Positions 31,490 through 39,194 of a DNA stretch of 64,000 bases are shown here, piece after piece (within the stretch, counting starts at the first letter, position 1; the number at the start of each line of letters is the position of its first letter). Under the pieces are notes generated by a model that was not told the DNA's origin, did no database searches, and saw only the letters and a list, made by a program, of their open reading frames with translations. The position numbers and the translations under genes were made by a program. The DNA comes from Oscillospiraceae bacterium (lineage in GTDB: Bacteria > Bacillota > Clostridia > Oscillospirales > Ruminococcaceae), in the NCBI GenBank assembly GCA_900768125.1, contig CAAGBS010000031.1:1-64000 (forward strand), read 5' to 3'.

Positions 31490-31774
31490 ATGGCAGTAGA
31501 ACTAAAGACCATTCAGCACCTCTGCGAGCTGTCCAAGCTCAACTACGATGAAGCCGGGCTTGAAAAGGTGATGGGCGAAATGAGCGACATCATCGACCTT
31601 ATGGATACCATCAAGTCCTTCGACCTCACCTACGACGACACAAAGGACAACAACAGCATTTCCCTCAGCGACGTAAGAGAGGACGTACCGCAGCCCTCGT
31701 TCCCAACTGAAAAGCTGCTTTCAAACGCAGAAAACCGCGACAACTGCTACGTTGTACCAAAGGTAGTCGAATAA
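31490..31774 (+). CDS. gatC: Asp-tRNA(Asn)/Glu-tRNA(Gln) amidotransferase subunit C
   Basis: 94 residues. The helical N-terminus (LKTIQHLCELSKLNY) and the extended C-terminal arm (LREDVPQPS-type: VREDVPQPSFPTEKLLSN) that wraps between GatA and GatB are present. GatC stabilises the complex that converts misacylated Glu-tRNA(Gln) and Asp-tRNA(Asn). Start ATG follows AAAGGAA. First of three genes, 13 bases before gatA. Confidence 0.94.
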   Translation: MAVELKTIQHLCELSKLNYDEAGLEKVMGEMSDIIDLMDTIKSFDLTYDDTKDNNSISLSDVREDVPQPSFPTEKLLSNAENRDNCYVVPKVVE

Positions 31775-31787
31775 ACAGGAGGTAATC

Positions 31788-33239
31788 ATGGATATCACCC
31801 GCGCAAAGATACGCGATCTCCGCAGGGCGCTGGATTCAAAGCAGATCAGCGCCGCAGAGCTGTGCGGAGAGTACTTCAAAAACATAGAAGCCGGCGATGA
31901 CAAGGTAAAGTCCTACATCACCGTTACCAAAGAAAAGGCGCTCGAGATGGCGGCAAACGCCCAGAAGCGCATAGATACCGGCGACGTAAGCCCGCTCACC
32001 GGTATCCCGCTCGCAATAAAGGACAACATCTGCACCGACGGCATTAAGACCACCTGTGCAAGTAAGATGCTCGAGAATTTCATACCGCCGTACAACGCGA
32101 CCGTCATCGAGAAGCTGAACGCTGAGGGCTACGTCCTCCTCGGCAAGACCAGCATGGACGAATTCGCGATGGGCGGCTCGACCCAAACCTCCGCGTTCGC
32201 GAAAACAAAGAACCCCTACGACCTCGGGAGAGTTCCCGGCGGTTCCTCCGGCGGAAGCGCTGCTGCTGTTTCCGCTTCGTTCGCGCCAGCCGCTCTCGGA
32301 AGCGACACCGGCGGCTCCATCAGACAGCCCGCTTCATTCTGCGGCGTCACCGGCATCAAGCCCACCTACGGCAGAGTTTCCCGCTACGGTCTGGTAGCAT
32401 TCGCAAGCTCCCTCGACCAGATAGGTCCGATATGCTCCGACGCCCGCGACTGCGCCATCATGCTCAACGCCATCTGCGCGCACGACCCGCATGACGCGAC
32501 CAGTTCCCGCCAGCCCGTCCCGGATTTCACCGGGAAGCTGGGTCAGCCCGTCAACGGAATGAAGATAGCTATGCCCAAAGAGTTCTACTCCGACGACATC
32601 GACGACGAGGTGAAGACCCAGGTTATGAACGCCGCAAAGATGCTCGAATCCCAGGGCGCGCAGCTTGTTGAATGCTCCATTCCCGGACTGAAATACGCTA
32701 TCCCGGCTTACTACCTCATCGCCTGCGCCGAGGCTGCCTCCAACCTGTCAAGATTCGACGGTATAAAATACGGCTTCCGCGGCGAGGGACGCACCTTCGA
32801 GGAGCTTATCCGCGACAGCCGCAGCAAGGGCTTCGGCGAGGAAGTCAAGCGCCGTATCCTGCTCGGAAACTACGCGCTTTCCTCCGGCTACTACGACGCT
32901 TACTACAAGAAAGCGCTCGCCCTGAAGCAGCAGATAATCAAGGAATACAACGCAGTATTCGACATCGCTGACGTTATCCTCACCCCGACCGCTCCGACTC
33001 CCGCTTACAAGATAGGCGCGCAGGACAACGACCCGGTCAAGATGTACCTCGCGGATATCTGCACCGTTACCGTCAACATCGCTTCCCTGCCCGGTATCTC
33101 CACCACCTGCGGCTACACCGCCGAGGGTCTCCCCGTGGGAATGTCCGTTATCGGCAGACGCTTTGACGAGCAGACTATTCTTCAGTGCGCTGACGCATTC
33201 GAGCAGACCTTCGCTCCGACTGCGCCCGCAAATCTTTAA
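31788..33239 (+). CDS. gatA: Glutamyl-tRNA(Gln) amidotransferase subunit A
   Basis: 483 residues of the amidase-signature family. The catalytic triad region is clear: Lys in PLAIKDNICTDG, and the two serines in GGSSGGSAAAVSASF and GSDTGGSIRQPASF. It hydrolyses glutamine and sends ammonia through the tunnel to GatB. Start ATG follows AGGAGG. Middle gene of gatC-gatA-gatB. Presence of GatCAB indicates that the organism makes Gln-tRNA and probably Asn-tRNA indirectly. Confidence 0.97.
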   Translation: MDITRAKIRDLRRALDSKQISAAELCGEYFKNIEAGDDKVKSYITVTKEKALEMAANAQKRIDTGDVSPLTGIPLAIKDNICTDGIKTTCASKMLENFIPPYNATVIEKLNAEGYVLLGKTSMDEFAMGGSTQTSAFAKTKNPYDLGRVPGGSSGGSAAAVSASFAPAALGSDTGGSIRQPASFCGVTGIKPTYGRVSRYGLVAFASSLDQIGPICSDARDCAIMLNAICAHDPHDATSSRQPVPDFTGKLGQPVNGMKIAMPKEFYSDDIDDEVKTQVMNAAKMLESQGAQLVECSIPGLKYAIPAYYLIACAEAASNLSRFDGIKYGFRGEGRTFEELIRDSRSKGFGEEVKRRILLGNYALSSGYYDAYYKKALALKQQIIKEYNAVFDIADVILTPTAPTPAYKIGAQDNDPVKMYLADICTVTVNIASLPGISTTCGYTAEGLPVGMSVIGRRFDEQTILQCADAFEQTFAPTAPANL

Positions 33240-33251
33240 GGAGGTACAGGA

Positions 33252-34685
33252 ATGAGCGCATATTTCCCTACGATAGGACTTGAAACACATGCAGAGCTTT
33301 CCACCAACTCAAAGGTGTTCTGCACCTGCTCCGCTGAATTCGGCGGTACCCCGAACTCCCGCTGCTGCCCTGTGTGCAGCGGACTTCCCGGAACACTCCC
33401 GGTGCTGAACAGGAAAGCCGTTGAATACATCATCAAGGCTGGCTATGTGATGAACTGCGACATCTCGCGCTTCACCAAGTGGGACAGAAAGAACTACTTC
33501 TACCCCGACCTGCCCAAGGCTTACCAGATATCCCAGATGCCGCGCCCGGTCTGCCTCGCCGGTAAGGTGAAGATAAACGTCAAAGGTGAGGAAAAGGAGA
33601 TACGCATAAACCGTATCCACCTCGAGGAAGACGCAGGAAAGCTCGTCCACGACGATGTTAACCGCATTTCACTCGCTGACTACAACCGCTGCGGCGTGCC
33701 GCTCATAGAGATAGTCACCGACCCGGATTTCCACTCTGCTGACGAAGTCGTGGCTTACCTTGAAAAGATAATGCTTCTCCTCCAGTACGCAGGTATCTGC
33801 GACTGCAAGATGGAGCAGGGCTCTATCCGCTGCGATGTCAACATCTCCATCGCGCCCAAGGGCAGCAATGAACTCGGCACCAGAACAGAGCTGAAAAACC
33901 TGAACTCCCTCAAAGCTATAGCTAAGGCTATCGAAGTCGAGATAGAGCGCCAGGAAGAGCTTCTCGACAACGGAGAGCGCGTTATCCAGCAGACCCGCCG
34001 CTTCAATGAGGCGCTCGGCGAGACCACTGCTATGAGAAGCAAGGAAGACGCGCACGACTACCGCTACTTCCCCGACCCGGATATCCCTCCCATAATCCTA
34101 ACCGAGGAGGAACTTGACGAAATACGCAGTTCCATTCCGGAGCTTCCCGAGCAGAGAGTTGCGCGCTACGTTGAGCAGTGCGGCATCAAGAAACAGGACG
34201 CCGACCTCATCGTTTCCGACAAGAAGATCTGCGATTTCTATGAGGAAGCTATCCGGGCTTACGACAACCCCAAGGCTGTCGCAAACTACGTCACCGGCGA
34301 ACTTCTCCGCAGAAAGAACCTCGGCGAAGTGGACATGGACGACCTGAAATTCTCCGGCAGAGAGTTCGCTCAGCTGGTCGAGTTCCTCCAGAACGACAAG
34401 ATATCCCAGTCCAACGCAAAGGCTATCCTCGGCGAGATGATAGCAAACGGAGGCACTCCGAAGGACATCGCGGACGCAAAGGACCTGTGGATAAAGGAAG
34501 ACAGCGACCTCCTCGCGAAGACCGTTGACGAGATAATCGCGAACAACCCGAAGGCAGCCGAGCAGTACCGCAGCGGCGACCAGAAGGTATTCGGATTCTT
34601 CATGGGTCAGGCGAACAAAGCGCTGAAGGGTCTTGCTTCCCCGAAGGCTATCCAGGAATATATCAAAAAGAAGCTCTCCGAGTAA
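33252..34685 (+). CDS. gatB: Aspartyl/glutamyl-tRNA(Asn/Gln) amidotransferase subunit B
   Basis: 477 residues. The kinase-like domain starts FPTIGLETHAELSTNSKVFC with the zinc-binding cysteines FCTCSAEF and CCPVCSGLPG, then RKNYFYPDLPKAYQISQ. The C-terminal helical and YqeY-like tail (about residues 330-477) binds the tRNA. GatB activates the tRNA-bound Glu or Asp with ATP before amidation. Start ATG follows GGAGGT, 12 bases after gatA. Confidence 0.97.
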   Translation: MSAYFPTIGLETHAELSTNSKVFCTCSAEFGGTPNSRCCPVCSGLPGTLPVLNRKAVEYIIKAGYVMNCDISRFTKWDRKNYFYPDLPKAYQISQMPRPVCLAGKVKINVKGEEKEIRINRIHLEEDAGKLVHDDVNRISLADYNRCGVPLIEIVTDPDFHSADEVVAYLEKIMLLLQYAGICDCKMEQGSIRCDVNISIAPKGSNELGTRTELKNLNSLKAIAKAIEVEIERQEELLDNGERVIQQTRRFNEALGETTAMRSKEDAHDYRYFPDPDIPPIILTEEELDEIRSSIPELPEQRVARYVEQCGIKKQDADLIVSDKKICDFYEEAIRAYDNPKAVANYVTGELLRRKNLGEVDMDDLKFSGREFAQLVEFLQNDKISQSNAKAILGEMIANGGTPKDIADAKDLWIKEDSDLLAKTVDEIIANNPKAAEQYRSGDQKVFGFFMGQANKALKGLASPKAIQEYIKKKLSE

Positions 34686-34704
34686 GAATCACCGGATACA
34701 GAAA

Positions 34705-34739
34705 TACCGCCCACTGCGAAAGTGGACGGTATTTTTTAT
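34705..34739. terminator. Terminator of gatCAB
   Basis: Stem ACCGCCCACT / AGTGGACGGT with GCGA loop, then ATTTTTTATC. It abuts the stop codon of the convergent SGNH gene. Confidence 0.88.
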
Positions 34740-35974
34740 CAGTTTTCAGCGGTCGTGCTTTCAACGGGCGCGGACTGCTCCTGTGTTTCAGCCAGCGTGG
34801 AATCCGCCGTTTTTTCCTCCGGCTCGACCTGAACTGCAGATGTGTCCTCTGGCGGCTCGACAGTCACCGGAAGCTCGACCGGAATCCCCGTATCCACCGG
34901 GATATCTGTCGTGGTTTTGGCAGGCTTGGAGGTTTTTTCGGGCTTCGTGGTTTTCGCGGGCTTGGTGGTTTTAGCCGGCTTTGTGGTCTTTGCCGTTTCG
35001 GCGGTGGTGGTCGTAGTCACCGGCACCGGCTCGTTGGCGGGCTGAAAATCCTCCGCGTCAAAAGTCCCTGTCGCAGCTTCGCCGTCCCAGAGTCCCGCCT
35101 CGGTGAGCACGCGGTGCATTTCCCACAGTGCTATGCGGTAGCAGTATGGACCGAGATGTACGCCATCGCCTGAGTGCAGACACTCGCGAAGCTCGTTCTT
35201 ATCGTTTTTAAGGTAACGCCCGAAATCGAAGAAATGCACGCGCTCCGGGAAATTATCCTCGATGTACTTCCTCATAGTATCGTTGAAGCTGTCTATAACG
35301 CTGTTTCCGCAGAACTTGCTGCATACAGGCGTTATCGCCGCAACGAATACGTCCGCGCGGCTGCCGTCAAGAGTCGCTTCTATTACCCTGCGGTAGTTCT
35401 CGCAGTATTCCTCCTCGTCGACCATGTTGACGTCGTTCATTCCCATGGAGAGGAATACATAGCGCGGATTTGCGGATTTTAGCACCTGGTCGTAGGTCCT
35501 GCCCTCCCAGCCGCGGAACTTGAACGTGTAGTCGAAGAAGCTGCGGGAGCCAAGATTGCCTTTTGCGGCAACATGCTCATGCGGAACTATCCCGTACTCG
35601 GAAAAACCGCTGCATATGCTGTCGCCGACAAACAGCGAGTACTCCACGAAGCTGAGTTCCTCGTCCGACAGCTCAAACTGCTCGTGCACCTCGTCAAAGA
35701 ACAGGTCGAAATCATTGTTGGCGTCCGGCGCGGTGGTCGCGACAGCCTCAGCAGCCGCCTGGTCAGAAGACGCGGACGTTGATGACGAAGCGGTGCTCTC
35801 TGCCGGCTGGGGGACTTCCTCCGGTTCAGCTGCAGTGGACGCAGTAGTACCATTTGTGACAAGTTCCGCCATCTGCACGCCGGAACTGTCTGGTTCAGGT
35901 CTTACATCAGTTGAGGCGCAGCCTGTCATCAGTATCAGAAATGCGAGCAGTGCGGTGGATAATCTATATTTCAT
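34739..35974 (-). CDS. SGNH/GDSL-family hydrolase lipoprotein
   Basis: 411 residues. The signal peptide ends in the lipobox LMTGC (Cys19), so the protein is anchored on the outside of the membrane. A Ser/Thr/Ala/Glu-rich linker (20-90) precedes the SGNH domain: SLFVGDSICSG with the nucleophile Ser119, MGMNDVN with block III Asn, and SGDGVHLG with the Asp-x-x-His pair. The C-terminal 90 residues are a wall-spanning-type tail with a repeated TTKPAK unit (five near-copies) and acidic stretches. The domain resembles acyl or acetyl esterases acting on cell wall or polysaccharide; the true substrate is unknown. Confidence 0.88.
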   Translation of the reverse strand: MKYRLSTALLAFLILMTGCASTDVRPEPDSSGVQMAELVTNGTTASTAAEPEEVPQPAESTASSSTSASSDQAAAEAVATTAPDANNDFDLFFDEVHEQFELSDEELSFVEYSLFVGDSICSGFSEYGIVPHEHVAAKGNLGSRSFFDYTFKFRGWEGRTYDQVLKSANPRYVFLSMGMNDVNMVDEEEYCENYRRVIEATLDGSRADVFVAAITPVCSKFCGNSVIDSFNDTMRKYIEDNFPERVHFFDFGRYLKNDKNELRECLHSGDGVHLGPYCYRIALWEMHRVLTEAGLWDGEAATGTFDAEDFQPANEPVPVTTTTTAETAKTTKPAKTTKPAKTTKPEKTSKPAKTTTDIPVDTGIPVELPVTVEPPEDTSAVQVEPEEKTADSTLAETQEQSAPVESTTAEN

Positions 35975-36110
35975 CTATGTTCAAATCCTTCCGGATATAT
36001 AAAGATCAAGGCGGGAGCACTGACTCATAGCATTGCTCCGCTTATTCATTCTGACCGCCGTATGCGCAAAAAGCGCCAAAAGATCGGTATATTCGCGGCC
36101 ATAAAGCAAA

Positions 36111-36141
36111 CAGACGCCCGGAAAAAATACACGGGCGCCTG
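36111..36141 (-). terminator. Terminator of the SCP2-like gene
   Basis: Stem CAGGCGCCCG / CCGGGCGTCTG-type on the minus strand (one G-T pair), then GTTTG. It lies 17 bases past the stop codon. Confidence 0.7.
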
Positions 36142-36158
36142 AATATTTCAATAGGAAA

Positions 36159-36692
36159 TTACTTCTTGCCGTGCTTCTTGCCGCCTGCAGTCTTATGTGC
36201 AGCAGCCTTGGGAGCGGGTGTAGCGGGCTTGGTATCAGCGGGCTTAGCAGCCTCTGCCTTCTTCTCTGCGGGAGCGGCAGCGGGCTTTTCAGCAGCTGCG
36301 GCAGGCTTCTTTTCAGCTGCGGGCTTCTTCTCGGCAGCGGCGGGCTTTGCAGCCTTTTCTGCCTTCTTTGCGGGAACAAGAGCCTCAAGAGCCTTGAACT
36401 TTGCAACATCGCCTTCAACCTTTACGATACCCTCGGCAAGAGCCTTGTCAAAGGAAACATCGCCCATGAAAAGCTTCTCAATATTCTCAGCTGCGCCAGT
36501 AACGTTAGCCTGGAGGTCGTCATAATGGTAGGGAGCAACGTCTAGAACGCCCTCTTTTACCGCAACATAGATATCGTCCATGTCGTCGATAAATGTAAAG
36601 TTCACAGCAACGGTATCCTCGTACTTCTTTGCCTTAGCCTTGCTGCCCTTGAGATAGCCATTGATCTTCTCAGCAAACTCAATATTAGTCAT
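36159..36692 (-). CDS. SCP2-like protein with lysine/alanine/proline-rich tail
   Basis: 177 residues. The first 110 look like a small SCP2-type lipid-binding domain: MTNIEFAEKINGYLKG, a strand pair around TVAVNFTFIDDMDDIYVAV, and helices around IEKLFMGDVSFDKALAEG. From residue 111 to the end the chain is almost purely Lys, Ala, Pro and Glu with PAAEKKPAA-type repeats, finishing GGKKHGKK. This tail looks like histone H1 or HupB C-termini and could bind nucleic acid or an acidic surface. It stands alone with a promoter and terminator. The SCP2 call is tentative. Confidence 0.65.
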   Translation of the reverse strand: MTNIEFAEKINGYLKGSKAKAKKYEDTVAVNFTFIDDMDDIYVAVKEGVLDVAPYHYDDLQANVTGAAENIEKLFMGDVSFDKALAEGIVKVEGDVAKFKALEALVPAKKAEKAAKPAAAEKKPAAEKKPAAAAEKPAAAPAEKKAEAAKPADTKPATPAPKAAAHKTAGGKKHGKK

Positions 36693-36800
36693 AACAATTC
36701 CTCCTGTGGTAAACCCGGACTATGCGCCCGGTATCGGTAAGCATAACCTGCAGATTTATTCCAACAGCAGCGTCACGCCGCCGTTTCTTTCATCTATTGT

Positions 36801-36829
36801 AGTATACCATATCCGCACCTTTAATTCAA
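36801..36829 (-). promoter_or_regulatory. Promoter of the SCP2-like gene
   Basis: Minus-strand TTGAAT, 17 bp, TATACT, giving a leader of about 100 bases. Confidence 0.75.
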
Positions 36830-36910
36830 TAGTCATTTTCTATAAATTTACAAGGAAAACAACATGATTTTCAGATGAAAATATAAATCTCATACTGCAT
36901 CAGGCGTTTA

Positions 36911-37921
36911 TCAGCCCCTCTGCGGTATCTCCCTGCCGTTTTTGTCGATGAACAGGCGAGGGTGCTCCTGCGGAACGGGGAGCGCTCTGCCGGAGATGTT
37001 CGTGAGCAGATCAAGACGCACTCTGTCGCGGTATTCCGGCTTAACGAGATAATAAACGTAGCTTTCGATAACGTTAGCGGGGCTTAAAACTCTGCCCTCT
37101 ATCTTGAACTGCTGGAATCCCATATCGAGATATCTGCTGAACAGGTCGTCGTTGCTGATGAACGTGCTGTAGTGCGTCACCTGATAGAAATTATATGTAG
37201 TGTTGGGACAGTCGAACTTGACTGCATTGTCGAACGCGTGGGGGTCGATGCGTCTGCCGTTCTTGTCGCGTCCGAGATGGAGCATGGGGTTCTCAGCCAC
37301 CAGTCTCTGACCGTTTCCGAGCACCTCGTAGTGCTGCTTTCTGCGCTTGCAGTGCGGCGTGCAGTAGGGGTTGATCAGTATTTCCACTCTCGAGCGAAGC
37401 TCCTGCGGGATCTTTTCCAGCTTCTCAAAATCGTTGTTCCAGTTGTAATCCAGAACGACAAGCTTGTAGTCCTTCTTGAACTCTTCCATCAGCACGTCGT
37501 AGTCCTCAATCTGCTTTACGGTGGAGGAAGTGAGCTTGTAGTTAGGATACATCTTGCGGATATAATCCTCAAGGAACGGCTTGTTGATGATTATCTCATT
37601 CATACCGTTGTCAGCCATTCTGCACAGAAGATTGCAGAACGGATCGTGGATATCCTTCTCCGTGAGAGTAGGATTCGTAAATGTGAATCTTATCGGCACA
37701 CCGCGGCTGTTGAACTGTTCCATGATGAACTTAGCCTGTTCAAGCGTAGCCATACCGCCGAGAGCGCGTCCGCCGTTCCATAGCGCAGGGGGAAAGCAGC
37801 CGTAGCAGGATACGATCTCGACATCTCTGAAATATTCAGGGTGATTTTTGATCATATCGATAAGGGTGATGTTGAGATCCCAGTGTCTCCAGAAATCCGG
37901 TATGTGGAATTTTGCAGTCAT
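36911..37921 (-). CDS. U32-like TIM-barrel protein
   Basis: 336 residues, soluble. The chain is organised like U32-family proteins: a segment of parallel strands (RFTFTNPTLTEKD, MNEIIINKPFLEDYI, YKLTSSTVKQIED, KLVVLDYNWNNDF) and the cysteine cluster ILINPYCTPHCKRRKQHYE, with a third Cys region near VKFDCPNTT. U32 proteins with such Cys often hold a 4Fe-4S cluster and act in oxygen-independent hydroxylation or RNA modification. The N-terminal FHIPDFWRHWDLN is unusual. I cannot name a subfamily. A single-gene unit with its own promoter. Confidence 0.6.
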   Translation of the reverse strand: MTAKFHIPDFWRHWDLNITLIDMIKNHPEYFRDVEIVSCYGCFPPALWNGGRALGGMATLEQAKFIMEQFNSRGVPIRFTFTNPTLTEKDIHDPFCNLLCRMADNGMNEIIINKPFLEDYIRKMYPNYKLTSSTVKQIEDYDVLMEEFKKDYKLVVLDYNWNNDFEKLEKIPQELRSRVEILINPYCTPHCKRRKQHYEVLGNGQRLVAENPMLHLGRDKNGRRIDPHAFDNAVKFDCPNTTYNFYQVTHYSTFISNDDLFSRYLDMGFQQFKIEGRVLSPANVIESYVYYLVKPEYRDRVRLDLLTNISGRALPVPQEHPRLFIDKNGREIPQRG

Positions 37922-37971
37922 TATGCTTTATGCTCCTTTGATCTTTAATTATAATGGAAAATACTTATTTT

Positions 37972-38000
37972 ATTATAACTCAGATTTCGTGTATTGTCAA
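37972..38000 (-). promoter_or_regulatory. Promoter of the U32-like gene
   Basis: Minus-strand TTGACA, 17 bp, TATAAT. Confidence 0.85.
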
Positions 38001-38077
38001 CACTTTTTGCCAAAATCACGTGTATAAATTGCCGTATATGCGGCAGAATATCTTCATCAACCGAAAGGAGGCAAACA

Positions 38078-38755
38078 ATGGCAGTCGTATTGATAAGAGC
38101 CTGCATTCTGTACATTATAATCACGTTTTCGCTGAGACTGATGGGAAAACGCCAGCTTGGCGAGCTTCAGCCATCGGAGCTGGTAGTCACAATACTGATC
38201 TCAAACATTGCCGCGATACCCGTGGAGGATTCCTCGGTGCCCATGCTGATGGGAATAGTGCCCATCTTCACGCTGGTCTGCCTGGACGTCATCGTCTCGG
38301 CGATAATGCTGAAATTCCCGCGTTTCCGCAAGCTGATGATAGGCAGTCCCCGCGTGATAATGTCCGAGGGGGTCATCATGCAGAAAGAGATGAAGCGGCT
38401 CCGCTACACAGTTGACGACCTGGTGGAAGCAATGCGCGAGGAGCAGATATTCGACATCACCGAGATATGGTACGCGATAGTTGAGACCACCGGAAAAATA
38501 CACTTTCTAAAAAAGAAGGACTACCAGAACGCCGAAAAGGCGGATATCCGGTGCGGAGGCTCCTCCAGCGACCCGCCCGCAGTGATAATCCGCGACGGCC
38601 GCGAGGACGAGGAGCAGCTGAAAAGCATGGGACTGGGCATAGGCTGGCTGAAAGAACAGCTGCGCGAGAAGCAGCTTACAGTTAAGGACGTGTTTCTGAT
38701 GACCGCCGACAGGAACGGTCAGCACACGATAATAGAACGGCAGAGGGGGCTTTGA
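38078..38755 (+). CDS. DUF421 (YetF-type) membrane protein
   Basis: 225 residues from the ATG at 38078 (AAAGGAGG). Three N-terminal hydrophobic segments (VLIRACILYIIITFSLRL, LVVTILISNIAAIPV, GIVPIFTLVCLDVIVSA) carry the family motif MGKRQLGELQPSELV. A cytoplasmic DUF421 domain follows with GSPRVIMSEGVIMQKEMKR and WYAIVETTGKIHFLKKKDY. Members are common in spore-forming Firmicutes; function is not firmly known. The next gene, a DUF4363 protein, starts immediately after its stop, a pairing often seen in Clostridia. Confidence 0.88.
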   Translation: MAVVLIRACILYIIITFSLRLMGKRQLGELQPSELVVTILISNIAAIPVEDSSVPMLMGIVPIFTLVCLDVIVSAIMLKFPRFRKLMIGSPRVIMSEGVIMQKEMKRLRYTVDDLVEAMREEQIFDITEIWYAIVETTGKIHFLKKKDYQNAEKADIRCGGSSSDPPAVIIRDGREDEEQLKSMGLGIGWLKEQLREKQLTVKDVFLMTADRNGQHTIIERQRGL

Positions 38756-39133
38756 ATGAACCGCCTGATAGTAAGCATAGTGCTGCTCGCGGCAATGGCG
38801 ACAGGCTGTTTCTGGTCTGTATTCATAACCGTGGAGCACACCAACGAGCTTTCCGGCTACGTTGACAAGGTGGAGCAGGCGTATTCCGGCGGAGACAATG
38901 AAACAGCCGTAAAGTACGCGCAGCAGCTCCACGAATCGTGGGACAGGATATTGCATTACAGCATTCTCGTCAACGACCTAGGGCACGCTATGGAGATAAC
39001 CTCCTGCATTGCCGAGATAGTTTCGTTCGCGGAGGAGGGCGATGATGAGCTTTACGCGGCATGCGACCGTGCGCAGGCTCAGCTGGAACTTTTCCGCGAA
39101 ATGCAGACGCCGACTTTCTGGAAGATACTATAA
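38756..39133 (+). CDS. DUF4363 family protein
   Basis: 125 residues. One N-terminal transmembrane segment (LIVSIVLLAAMATGCFWSVF) anchors an exposed helical domain with the typical WDRILHYSILVNDLGHAMEI core. The sequence ATGC before the hydrophobic end could be read as a lipobox (Cys18), but the hydrophobic stretch continues past it, so a plain membrane anchor is more likely. It is encoded directly after DUF421 with no gap and probably forms a complex with it. Confidence 0.85.
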   Translation: MNRLIVSIVLLAAMATGCFWSVFITVEHTNELSGYVDKVEQAYSGGDNETAVKYAQQLHESWDRILHYSILVNDLGHAMEITSCIAEIVSFAEEGDDELYAACDRAQAQLELFREMQTPTFWKIL

Positions 39134-39168
39134 AAAACCAGCCCTCCGCACCAGAATACGGAGGGCTG
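39133..39168. terminator. Terminator between DUF4363 and the C11 protease gene
   Basis: Stem CAGCCCTCCG / CGGAGGGCTG; on the minus strand it is followed by GTTTTTTA, making it a strong terminator for the protease gene and a weaker one for the plus strand. Confidence 0.85.
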
Positions 39169-39194
39169 ATAAAGTTGGGAGGAAAAAATCGGGT

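Noticed and set aside
36693..36800. Riboswitch in the leader of the SCP2-like gene
   Set aside because: About 100 bases without a convincing conserved aptamer or an expression platform terminator.
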